From Clostridia bacterium (lineage in GTDB: Bacteria; Bacillota; Clostridia; Oscillospirales; CAG-272): a DNA stretch of 40,770 nt. The translations under genes were made by a program, and so were the position numbers. Every line of letters begins with the position of its first letter. The stretch's first letter is position 1. The stretch is taken from the NCBI GenBank assembly GCA_017454675.1, contig JAFTCN010000041.1:1-40770 (forward strand), given 5' to 3'. Positions 15,505 to 23,027 of this stretch are shown in pieces. The notes under the pieces were generated by a model. It was not told the DNA's origin. It was given only the letters and a program-made list of their open reading frames with translations, and ran no database searches.

Positions 15505-16308
15505 ATGGAAACATTTATGAAAACGCGGAAACGACTTGCCGCCGGTTCCCTGATGGCGGTCCGTTCCGAATACGAGAGCGAACACTGTTTTGAGCCTCAA
15601 AAGGGAAAGATCTATAACAGTTTCGGATATATCGAGAGCGGCAGCGCCGTTTTCCGTTCGGCCGCGGGAACGGTATGCGCCGGATCGGGCGATCTGGTCT
15701 ACATACCCGAAGGGCTAAAATACTGCTCAACCTGGTCTGGAGACGGAAAGATCGTCTTTTACAGCATCCATTTCAGATCCGAGATATCCGGCTCTCCCTT
15801 CTGGTCGTCGCTTGCACTGCAGCGCGTCGAGCCGCTCAGCGGATGCGGATGCGCGGAAAAGGTGAAGAAGATCTATGAACTCTGCGGTTCGGAATCGTTT
15901 GCCGATCAGCTGGAGGGTTACAGTCTGTTTTACTCGCTTGCCTCCGAAGCGGCGAAAAGCATGACCGAGCGCTTTTCGGGGGACTTTCCTCCCCTGCTCA
16001 CCAAGGCGCTCTCATTCATAGACTCCGGTTTTTCGTCTATCGGATCGGTCTCGGAGATCGCCGAATACTGCTTTATCAGCGAGTCGCGTCTGTATCATCT
16101 GTTCAAGGAGTATCTGAATACCACTCCCGTTACCTATCTCAACAGGGTAAAGATCCTTCAGGCGACCGAAATGATGAAGGATCCTTCGCTTTCACTTGAA
16201 CATATAGCATCCGAAATGAATTTCAATTCGGAGTACAGTTTCAGAAAGACCTTTATCCGGGTGACGGGGACCACCCCGTCCGATTTCAGAAAAAACAGGG
16301 CGCACTGA
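15505..16308 (+). CDS. AraC family transcriptional regulator
   Basis: 267 aa. The N-terminal cupin-like sensor domain (about residues 15-95) shows YIESGSAVFRSAAGTV and AGSGDLVYIPEGLKYCSTW. The C-terminal double helix-turn-helix domain (about 165-265) shows SVSEIAEYCFISESRLYHLFKEYLNTTPVTYLNRVKILQA and LEHIASEMNFNSEYSFRKTFIRVTGTTPSDFRK. It would sense a small sugar and activate transcription. The ATG 15505 follows GAGG at 6 nt. It is divergent from the solute-binding operon, and identical 17-bp elements lie in front of that operon and of the GLUG gene at 16390-17958, marking both as likely targets. A strong bidirectional terminator follows it. Confidence 0.93.
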   Translation: METFMKTRKRLAAGSLMAVRSEYESEHCFEPQKGKIYNSFGYIESGSAVFRSAAGTVCAGSGDLVYIPEGLKYCSTWSGDGKIVFYSIHFRSEISGSPFWSSLALQRVEPLSGCGCAEKVKKIYELCGSESFADQLEGYSLFYSLASEAAKSMTERFSGDFPPLLTKALSFIDSGFSSIGSVSEIAEYCFISESRLYHLFKEYLNTTPVTYLNRVKILQATEMMKDPSLSLEHIASEMNFNSEYSFRKTFIRVTGTTPSDFRKNRAH

Positions 16309-16324
16309 AAAAGAAAGTGCTGAA

Positions 16325-16369
16325 CAGGGGATGTTAAAAACTCTTTTCCCGAGTTTTTAACATCCCCTG
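16325..16369. terminator. bidirectional rho-independent terminator
   Basis: Perfect 19-bp arms, CAGGGGATGTTAAAAACTC (16325-16343) and its complement (16351-16369), with a 7-nt loop. It lies between the convergent AraC and GLUG genes. The A5/T5 blocks sit within the stem rather than after it. Confidence 0.75.
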
Positions 16370-16389
16370 AAATTATTCATTCAGTCAGA

Positions 16390-17958
16390 TCAGTTTTCGA
16401 TCTTTCTGAGCTTTACGAAATACACGGCGCAGGCAGCGGCGATCAGAGCTGCGACGACCGCCGCGGCAAAGGCGTTGAAGCTGTCGCCGGTGGCGGGAGT
16501 GGTCTGTCCCGGCTGATCGGTGGTCACGTCGGTCGTTGCGCCTGTCCCGGCGGGCTCGTCCTGTTTGTTTACGTCGATGCCGTTGATCTTGAGCGCGGAC
16601 TTTGCGATGAGACCTTTGATCTCGGCGGCTCTGGCGGTCGCACGGGCGGCGTCGTATACCCACGTTGCCTTGTCGGCTTCGATCTTGTCCGCCGGCGCTA
16701 CGTTGTACGCAACGGCGATCGGCAGCGTGTCGTCCGCGGCGGATACGGCATCGGTGATGCCCCTGGTGTTTTCGGGGCAGCCGGGAGCGTAGAAGGCACC
16801 GGCGATAGCGGCGGCTCTGGGCTCTTTTCCTCCGACGCCCTGGATGTCGGCAGATGTGTTGACACACTTCTCGACAAAAATATGCGCATAGTTGTTGGGA
16901 GCGTTCCCTACCATTCCTCCGACATAGGAGAAGGCGGTACCGCCGTCGTTCTGCTTCGCGCAGAGCTTTCCGGTGTTGAGGCAGTTTGTGATCTTAAGAT
17001 AATTCTCTTTGACCGCGGTATAGAAGTTTCCTACGATCCCTCCGACCGCGACAGCCACGTTACCTTCGGCGGTTCCCGAGATCTCACCGTTGTTGATGCA
17101 GTTTTCAATCACCGAGTAGCGGTCGCTGACGCTTTCGTCAGCCTCTTTGGCGGGGCCGGTGCAGTATGCGGCGAAACCCGCGATGTTGACGCCTTTGGAT
17201 CCGGTGGTGGAGGCAGTCACTTTACCGTTATTGACGCAACCCTTGAAAGTGCAGCGGATGAACTGTCCGGTAAATCCGCCGAGTCTGACAACGTTGGAGG
17301 CGTCGGTGGTAAGATTGCCGTTGTTCACGCAGTTTTCGACGACCGCAAGATATATCTGACCGAACAGTCCGCCTGCGCGGGGCTGCTGTGTCTGAGCGGC
17401 AAGGGTGACATCGACGTTCGACGTGATGTTGGTGAAAACGGCGTTTTTCTTTCCGGCGACGGCAACGTTGTTGTTGACCTGTCCGGCGACGGCGCCTACC
17501 GAGGGAGCCGCGTCCGTACCGCTGCCGCTGATATTGATCGAACCGTCGATCGTGAGGTTGCAGACGCCCGCCTCGTTACCCGCGGCAACGATCTTTCCGA
17601 AAAGACCGGTGAAGTTGGAAAGCTTGGTGATTGAGAATCCGGAAATCTTGTGGCCCTTTCCGTTGTAGATCCCCGAGAACGGATTTGCAGCGTCTCCGAT
17701 GGGAGTCCATTCCTTGCCGCCGAGATCTATGTCGGCGGTCTGAACGAAATACTTCCCGTCAAGCGTATCTCCGCCGGCGACGACTTCGCCGATCTTGGCA
17801 AGCTTCGCCGCGGTATCGATTACGTAAGGATCGGCTTCTGTTCCCGATCCGGCATACGCCTCTTTGCTAGTACCGTCCCACGCGGCGGCTCCTGCAAAGA
17901 ACGGGATGCACGTAAAGACGAGAACGGCGGCAAAAATGACCGCTGTGATCTTTTTCAT
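16390..17958 (-). CDS. surface-anchored GLUG-repeat protein
   Basis: About 522 aa. Signal peptide MKKITAVIFAAVLVFTCIPF (cleavage near AGAAA). The opening module matches the operon's GLUG protein: DPYVIDTAAKLAKIGEVVA, IDLGGKEWTPIG, NPFSGIYNGKGHKISGFSI. At least five GLUG/beta-helix turns follow, each built round NCxNNG (VVENCVNNGNL, FKGCVNNGKV, IENCINNGEI, ITNCLNTGKL) and GGxxGxxY. A Thr/Gln-rich stalk precedes TTPATGDS, a hydrophobic helix and a KLRKIEN tail. That is the layout of a sortase-type anchor, with a PATGD variant in place of LPXTG. The ATG 17958 has AGGAGG 7 nt upstream. Its promoter region carries the second copy of the 17-bp element. Confidence 0.82.
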   Translation of the reverse strand: MKKITAVIFAAVLVFTCIPFFAGAAAWDGTSKEAYAGSGTEADPYVIDTAAKLAKIGEVVAGGDTLDGKYFVQTADIDLGGKEWTPIGDAANPFSGIYNGKGHKISGFSITKLSNFTGLFGKIVAAGNEAGVCNLTIDGSINISGSGTDAAPSVGAVAGQVNNNVAVAGKKNAVFTNITSNVDVTLAAQTQQPRAGGLFGQIYLAVVENCVNNGNLTTDASNVVRLGGFTGQFIRCTFKGCVNNGKVTASTTGSKGVNIAGFAAYCTGPAKEADESVSDRYSVIENCINNGEISGTAEGNVAVAVGGIVGNFYTAVKENYLKITNCLNTGKLCAKQNDGGTAFSYVGGMVGNAPNNYAHIFVEKCVNTSADIQGVGGKEPRAAAIAGAFYAPGCPENTRGITDAVSAADDTLPIAVAYNVAPADKIEADKATWVYDAARATARAAEIKGLIAKSALKINGIDVNKQDEPAGTGATTDVTTDQPGQTTPATGDSFNAFAAAVVAALIAAACAVYFVKLRKIEN

Positions 17959-18003
17959 GACGTTTCCTCCTTGAGAAAGCATGTTTATAAATTTACTGAT
18001 CAA

Positions 18004-18009
18004 ATTATA
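18004..18009 (-). promoter_or_regulatory. leftward -10 box of the anchored GLUG gene
   Basis: TATAAT on the minus strand with a poor -35 (TTTTAC/TTTACT). The promoter layout parallels that of the solute-binding operon, with the 17-bp element about four helical turns upstream. Confidence 0.5.
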
Positions 18010-18052
18010 CTATCTTACCAATGCGAGTAAAAGCGGAAAAATGTTGAAGACC

Positions 18053-18069
18053 GCAACTATTCTGCTGTT
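18053..18069 (+). promoter_or_regulatory. shared 17-bp operator candidate, copy 2
   Basis: GCAACTATTCTGCTGTT, identical to 15455-15471 and preceded by AGCGGAAAA at 18032-18040. It lies upstream of the GLUG gene and just before a bidirectional terminator. Confidence 0.6.
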
Positions 18070-18083
18070 TTTTGATCAAAAAG

Positions 18084-18123
18084 GCTGCCGGATCGTCCCA
18101 AGACGTTCAGGCAGCGTTTTTTT
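18084..18123. terminator. bidirectional terminator
   Basis: GCTGCC (18084-18089) pairs with GGCAGC (18110-18115), with an inner CGTC/GACG stem. T8 follows on the plus strand and CTTTTTG on the minus strand. It ends the leftward tetrapeptide-repeat lipoprotein gene and insulates the GLUG promoter. Confidence 0.65.
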
Positions 18124-18186
18124 TGCATGCTGTTACACGATGGCAATCAACAGACAGGTGACAATACAAACGGAAAATGTTTCAGC

Positions 18187-19410
18187 TCAGAACCAGTATT
18201 TCAGTTCCGAAATATCCATATCGGTTATCGCTTCCACGGCTTCCTTCCGGAGCGGCTCCTGCCCTCTGTCGTACAGGTTCCAGCCGCCCTGATCGAGCCG
18301 GCAGACGACGTCACCTCCGATAAATCTCTCCCAGGCGTGCTTCATGCCGGTCATAAAGATCTTGAATTTCCGTTCATAATTTTTTTCATCGCCTGGTGTC
18401 CCGAAACTGACGCTGACGCTGTCTTTCATGTCCGGATCCGGGACCTTTTGGAGCCGGATGCCCGGAAGCGGAGTCCCCGGAAAGTCGATATCCGAAACCG
18501 CCAGCACGTAATAAATGAACGACGCCGACGTCGGAGAATCCGGCGTTTTCGGATTCGCAATGAACACCGCGATCGAGTCGTATCCGTCGGGACTTTTATA
18601 CAGACAGATGAAAGCTATTCCGCTCACGCGCTCCCTTTGAGAGTCAAGCAGATTTCCCTCCCTGTCAAGCAGTTCAATCATCGCGCGGCGTCCGCCGTAA
18701 GTCCCGCTTTTTTCGACGATCGATATCCTGATGACCGCCTCGTTCTTTTTTCCTTCGTTCACTGTGTAATCACGCGATTCGACGAGAGTCTCGCCGGCAA
18801 GTAGAACGGGAGACTGCGGCGGTTCGGGCGAATCGGTGCCGGGAGCGTCGCTGTGCGGTTCTGTGACCTGATCGGTAATCTCCCCGGTTTCGGGTTCGGT
18901 GACGGGTTCGGTGACGGGTTCGGTCACCGGTTCGGTCACCGGGTCAGTCACGGAATCGGTCGCGTGCTCTGTTACTGGCTCTGTCGCGGGCTCTGTTACG
19001 GGTTCTGTCACGGGTTCTGTCACGGGTTCTGTCACGGGTTCTGTCACGGGCTCTGTTACGGGTTCTGTCGCGGGCTCTGTTACGGGCTCTGTCGCGGGTT
19101 CTGTCGCGGGTTCTGTCACGGGTTCTGTCACGGGTTCTGTCACGGGCCCGGCAGTTTCGGCAGAAGTATCCGGCGCGCTCACGCCGGCATCCGTCTCTTC
19201 CGTTTCCCCTTCACCGCGCTCATCCGGTGCAGTGTCCCCGGACTCCGGGATCCGCCCGGACTCCTCCGGATAAACGGAAGACGGAGCCTCCGACTGTCCG
19301 GCCACTGCGTCCGTTTCACCGTGTTCCGTCATCGCTCCGGGCTGTGCGCAGGAGGAGAGACACAACGCGAAGTAGAGGCAGGCAAGTATAAGAGATACCG
19401 TTTTTTTCAA
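18187..19410 (-). CDS. lipoprotein with P-(V/A)-T-E tetrapeptide repeats
   Basis: Lipoprotein signal with lipobox LSSC (Cys24 counted from ATG 19419). An acidic linker is followed by 21 tetrapeptide units, mostly PVTE or PATE, at residues 92-175. A folded C-terminal domain of about 200 residues (AVIRISIVEKSGTYGGRRAM..., FICLYKSPDGYDSIAVFIAN, YYVLAVSDIDF...) comes next and I do not recognise it. The repeat would be an extended proline-rich stalk carrying the domain through the cell wall. The TTG at 19410 is 8 nt from AAAGGA; the ATG at 19419 overlaps that ribosome binding site, so I prefer TTG. It is last in a series of three lipoprotein genes. Confidence 0.78.
   Translation of the reverse strand: MKKTVSLILACLYFALCLSSCAQPGAMTEHGETDAVAGQSEAPSSVYPEESGRIPESGDTAPDERGEGETEETDAGVSAPDTSAETAGPVTEPVTEPVTEPATEPATEPVTEPATEPVTEPVTEPVTEPVTEPVTEPVTEPATEPVTEHATDSVTDPVTEPVTEPVTEPVTEPETGEITDQVTEPHSDAPGTDSPEPPQSPVLLAGETLVESRDYTVNEGKKNEAVIRISIVEKSGTYGGRRAMIELLDREGNLLDSQRERVSGIAFICLYKSPDGYDSIAVFIANPKTPDSPTSASFIYYVLAVSDIDFPGTPLPGIRLQKVPDPDMKDSVSVSFGTPGDEKNYERKFKIFMTGMKHAWERFIGGDVVCRLDQGGWNLYDRGQEPLRKEAVEAITDMDISELKYWF
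18895..19146. repeat. 12-bp tandem repeat encoding PVTE/PATE units
   Basis: Twenty-one 12-bp units, seen on the plus strand as variants of GGGTTCTGTCAC and GGGCTCTGTTAC. Two near the middle (HATD, SVTD) are diverged. The array is fully in frame with the lipoprotein. Confidence 0.85.
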
Positions 19411-19505
19411 AATGATCATCCTTTCGAACTGTTTTCAGAATCACTTTCCCATAACACGGGATGAACGTATGATCCGGGCGAATCGAACTGCCGGTTTTTA
19501 TCCTG

Positions 19506-21059
19506 TCACTTTGACGGAACGTATATGCGCAGATGCACCGCCGCCTGGGCGTAGATCGCTGAGATATCGGACTTTGGGCTCGAGGCGATATTCCACGCCA
19601 TGTACTTCGCGTCCTTCATGTGGCCTTCGTTCAGCACGAAGAAATTCGCCGAGGACATCGCAGGTCTCGAGCCTCCGTATTTCGCGTTCGGGTCGGTGTA
19701 GATCTCGAGTCTGTACTGCCATCCGGCGTCGCAGATGAATACGGTGCCGAGCGGCAGCTCGTCGAGCGAATACTTTTTCTTCGAGCAGATATTCTGATGA
19801 TATGTGCCCGCCGACGACGCAGGGGTCGTCGTGCCGGCTTTCGACGTGCAGTACCAGTATGTGTTTTCGAGGTATTCCCACTCAAGCAGCCTGTATCCGT
19901 CGAGCTGCACACCGTTCGACGCGGCCAGAACCTTGTCGGCCTCGTAGAAGTCGGCGGCATGCAGGACCTCGCCGGGATCGACCGCCGGCACGGTCACAAC
20001 GAGGCTTCCCTGCCCCGTCTTTATCTTCGATTCTGTGACCTCGTACGGCTTTGCCAGCGCGTTCTTCACCGACTCGCGCGCCACGGCGGTCATATCGGCG
20101 TTTATCGAAGACGGAGCGGGGTTGTATCCGATCTCGTCAGGCCCCCTGCCCGTCAGTTTGCAGGCCCAGGTGAGCGCAGCGAGGTATCTGCCGAATTCCT
20201 TGTTGAGGTGGTATCCGTCCCGCGTGAGATGGTCGCCGAGATAAGACGTCCTGGCGTTCTGGACCGCCGTCCCGACGGGTATCACGTACGAGAATCTGCC
20301 GTCCTTCTCTACGTTTTCCTTCACGCAGTCGACGATCATCGTGTACATCCTCATCTGGTCCTTTCCGTAGGTCGGGAACGACGAATGAGTGCTGTCCGAC
20401 TGATATGCCCAGGTCATGTTCCAGATAAGCGTCGCGGTGCTGTTCTTCGAGCGGACGTAGTCGACGAGCTTCCCGAGAGACGCCCGGTAGGCGGACGCGA
20501 CGCCGCTGGTCTTGGACGACTCCTGAAGTGAGATTACATCCCACTGCTCGTCGGCGATGGCGTCGGCGATCTTATAGTTTTTGACCGAAGTCCAGCCGCC
20601 GGATCTGTTCTTATAGTATGTGTAGGACGCGCTGTCGCTGCCGGCAAACGACAGATGCTGCGCGAGAGAGCATCCGCCGTAGTACAGGTTCCCGAGCACG
20701 ACACTGCCGACCCCGGCGTCCTTCAGCAGATTCCAGAGGTATTCCATGCTGTCGACCGAGAACGAATTGCCGATCGCCAGTATCTTCAGCGACTCCGGCA
20801 CCCTGGCGGGGCCTTCGCCGGTCCCGGTGTCAGGCGTTCCTTCCCCTTCCGGCGAGGAAGTCAGGACGGCGTCCGACGATTCTTCGGGAGCGGCCGACGT
20901 CGCGGGTCCCCCGACGGAAGTCACACTGCCTTCTCCTTCTCCGCCGCCCGTGTCCGCACAGGAGAACATCCCCGCGGCGCATGCGAGCACAAAGAGCGAC
21001 GAAAGGAGCGCGGCTCCGGTGCGTTTCAGTATCTGCTTTGTTTTAGTCTTCATCTTCAT
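19506..21059 (-). CDS. DUF4886 (SGNH-like) lipoprotein
   Basis: About 517 aa. A lipoprotein signal (KRTGAALLSSLFVLACAAG, lipobox MFSC) is followed by a Gly/Glu/Ser-rich linker and a DUF4886-type domain: ILAIGNSFSVDSMEYLWNLL, then YGGCSLAQHL, WDVISLQESSKTSG, TLIWNMTWAYQ, and LTRDGYHLNKEFGRYLAAL. GNSFS and DGYHLN match SGNH-hydrolase block I (Ser) and block V (Asp/His), so an esterase or deacetylase acting on glycans is plausible. A C-terminal region of about 170 residues is unassigned. The ATG 21059 follows GGAG at 9 nt. It lies 72 nt after the phosphatase-like lipoprotein gene, with no promoter evident between. Confidence 0.83.
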   Translation of the reverse strand: MKMKTKTKQILKRTGAALLSSLFVLACAAGMFSCADTGGGEGEGSVTSVGGPATSAAPEESSDAVLTSSPEGEGTPDTGTGEGPARVPESLKILAIGNSFSVDSMEYLWNLLKDAGVGSVVLGNLYYGGCSLAQHLSFAGSDSASYTYYKNRSGGWTSVKNYKIADAIADEQWDVISLQESSKTSGVASAYRASLGKLVDYVRSKNSTATLIWNMTWAYQSDSTHSSFPTYGKDQMRMYTMIVDCVKENVEKDGRFSYVIPVGTAVQNARTSYLGDHLTRDGYHLNKEFGRYLAALTWACKLTGRGPDEIGYNPAPSSINADMTAVARESVKNALAKPYEVTESKIKTGQGSLVVTVPAVDPGEVLHAADFYEADKVLAASNGVQLDGYRLLEWEYLENTYWYCTSKAGTTTPASSAGTYHQNICSKKKYSLDELPLGTVFICDAGWQYRLEIYTDPNAKYGGSRPAMSSANFFVLNEGHMKDAKYMAWNIASSPKSDISAIYAQAAVHLRIYVPSK

Positions 21060-21131
21060 ATTCTTTTCTCCACGGTCGCTTTGTCTGTTATTCGTCCGCT
21101 GAACGGCAGGACGGGCATGCACGTCGCAGGA

Positions 21132-22943
21132 TCAGAATTTCACGTCGATATAAACGGGTATGTGGTCGGTGAGCGGCCAGTAGAAATCGGTGACGGGCTG
21201 GCGGAAGGTCAGGATCCTTGCTCCGCCTCGGTTCTTGACGATCATGTGGTCGATCGCGTTCGATTTGTAGTTGCCCGAATACAGCTCGCGGCTGTAGCCG
21301 GTCGAGCCGCAGGAGTGATGGCCTCTCGTGTTGTCGGCCGTCGCGGCGATGTCGTGGCAGTCCTCGAAACCTCCGTTCATGAATTCGGCGTATGCCGCAG
21401 TGGTGGTCTGCGTGTTGAAGTCGCCCTGCACGAAGACCGGGCAGTCATATTGTCTGATCAGTTCGTCGGAGAGCCTGACGATCTCCTCCGCCTGCCTTCT
21501 GCGCCACTCGTTGCTTCCGGGCTCGGCACTCTCGCTCTTCCACCACAGGTGAGTCGACAGGGAGACGAACTTCTTCCCGGTGGGAAGGTGTTCGAAATAG
21601 CACCAGGTGTAGCCCTTGGTCTTACTGTTGTTGCCGTACGAGAACAGGTGATGCCCCGTATCGATGAACTTCAGCGTCTCTCTGTTGTAAAGGATCGGCG
21701 TGTCGTCCTGCTCGCTCGGATAGTATGTGATCAGGCTGTAGGACGATCCGCGTTCGGACAGGCTCTTTCTGATGAGGGAGATCATCTTCGGAGACATCTC
21801 CTGAAGATTAATGATATCCGGTTTGAACGCGAGATAGACATCGGCGAACCCGGGCGAGCGGGCCTCGGCCGAGCAGTTCTCTCCGAGGGCGATCCAGTCA
21901 GGCTGGTTGCTGTCGCATTTCCACACGTTGTTGGTCATGATGCGGATATCGGCACCCGCGGAGAGCGGGAAGATCGTCTTTCCGCGTCCGTTGCCGGAGA
22001 GCGACAGGTCGGCGGGGACGTCTGAACCGGAAAGGACGTATCCGTTCAGCACCTCGGACGACGCCGCGGAGACCGCCCAGAAGTCGGCCCCCGAGAAATA
22101 GAGGTTTCCGCCCGACATCTTCGCCGTATAAGGCAGACCGGTGTTGTCCTCCGGGAGAGCTTCGTGGAGCTTCTTTGCCTCCTCCAGCATCTGGCAGTAA
22201 CCGAAAACTATCAGTTTTTCGGCCGAGATATCCGACGTCCTGTGCCTGTGGACCGGGATCACGTATCCGCACGCGTCCGCGATCGCATCGGCGAATGTCT
22301 GCGCGACCGCCCCGAGGCCGTCGGCGTTTCCGTATACGACCGTGTATTCCGAGACAGGCGCTCCGGCGATGTTTATCTCCTTAACCGGATAATCCTTCCT
22401 GAACTCTATCGGGGCGCGCAGGAATTCGAGCGGTATGCCCTCCTTCCCCTCTTCTATCGCCTCCGATACGAGCCTCGTGAACTCGGCGACGGCCTCGACC
22501 GTCGCACGGTCGGTACCGCCCGCGACGACTATCTTGCTGCCCGACATGCCGATGTACCGGTCGCCGGCGCGAAGTCCGTTCAGTATGTCGGCGCTCTCCG
22601 GCCGGTTCGTCCTGCCGATGAGTATCTCGGGGATGTCGTTCCTTGTGACCTCATTCAGGCTGAAGTCCTCGCCGTAGGTCACCCGCCCGAATCTTTCCTT
22701 GAGCAGCTTCTGGAGCGGGGATATCGCGTTTATTATCTCCTTCGCGGCGTCGCTCTCCCTGATTATTGAAAAGCGGCAGGCGTCTCCGTCGGCGAGGAGC
22801 ACGGCTGGAGCGGGTTCGGCTGTCGTATCGCCGCCTGACGTACCGCCGGTTTCTCCGCCGGAGCATCCGGCGAAGATCTGCGCCGTCATGATCAGCGCGG
22901 TCAGCGCCGCTATGAACGTCAGAATCGTTTTTGTCCTTTTCAT
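21132..22943 (-). CDS. lipoprotein with endonuclease/exonuclease/phosphatase domain
   Basis: About 603 aa. Lipoprotein signal MKRTKTILTFIAALTALIMT with lipobox FAGC. The N-terminal half (residues about 40-320: AAKEIINAISPLQKLLKERF, DIPEILIGRTNRPES, and others) is of the kind found beside glycosidase domains, with no catalytic motif that I can name. The C-terminal domain is EEP-type: IRIMTNNVW, PDIINLQEMS, FVSLSTHLWW, VFVQGDFNT, SNAIDHMIV and PLTDHIPVYIDV give the metal-binding Asn, Glu, His, Asp/Asn and terminal Asp-His set. An exported metal-dependent phosphodiesterase or phosphatase is likely; DNA as substrate is not implied. The ATG 22943 is chosen over an upstream GTG at 22961. Confidence 0.85.
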   Translation of the reverse strand: MKRTKTILTFIAALTALIMTAQIFAGCSGGETGGTSGGDTTAEPAPAVLLADGDACRFSIIRESDAAKEIINAISPLQKLLKERFGRVTYGEDFSLNEVTRNDIPEILIGRTNRPESADILNGLRAGDRYIGMSGSKIVVAGGTDRATVEAVAEFTRLVSEAIEEGKEGIPLEFLRAPIEFRKDYPVKEINIAGAPVSEYTVVYGNADGLGAVAQTFADAIADACGYVIPVHRHRTSDISAEKLIVFGYCQMLEEAKKLHEALPEDNTGLPYTAKMSGGNLYFSGADFWAVSAASSEVLNGYVLSGSDVPADLSLSGNGRGKTIFPLSAGADIRIMTNNVWKCDSNQPDWIALGENCSAEARSPGFADVYLAFKPDIINLQEMSPKMISLIRKSLSERGSSYSLITYYPSEQDDTPILYNRETLKFIDTGHHLFSYGNNSKTKGYTWCYFEHLPTGKKFVSLSTHLWWKSESAEPGSNEWRRRQAEEIVRLSDELIRQYDCPVFVQGDFNTQTTTAAYAEFMNGGFEDCHDIAATADNTRGHHSCGSTGYSRELYSGNYKSNAIDHMIVKNRGGARILTFRQPVTDFYWPLTDHIPVYIDVKF

Positions 22944-23027
22944 GGTTCTTTTTCCCCTCACAGGTCTGTCAGTCTGTCTGTCCCTGTCCCGTTTGGCGAG
23001 AGCAATGCCCGTGCCCGGGCCCGTCTG

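Noticed and set aside
16325..16369. Possible insertion-sequence inverted repeats
   Set aside because: The 19-bp arms are separated by only 7 nt between convergent genes, which is the geometry of a terminator.
18895..19146. Possible CRISPR array
   Set aside because: The repeats are contiguous 12-bp units without spacers and keep the reading frame of a lipoprotein.
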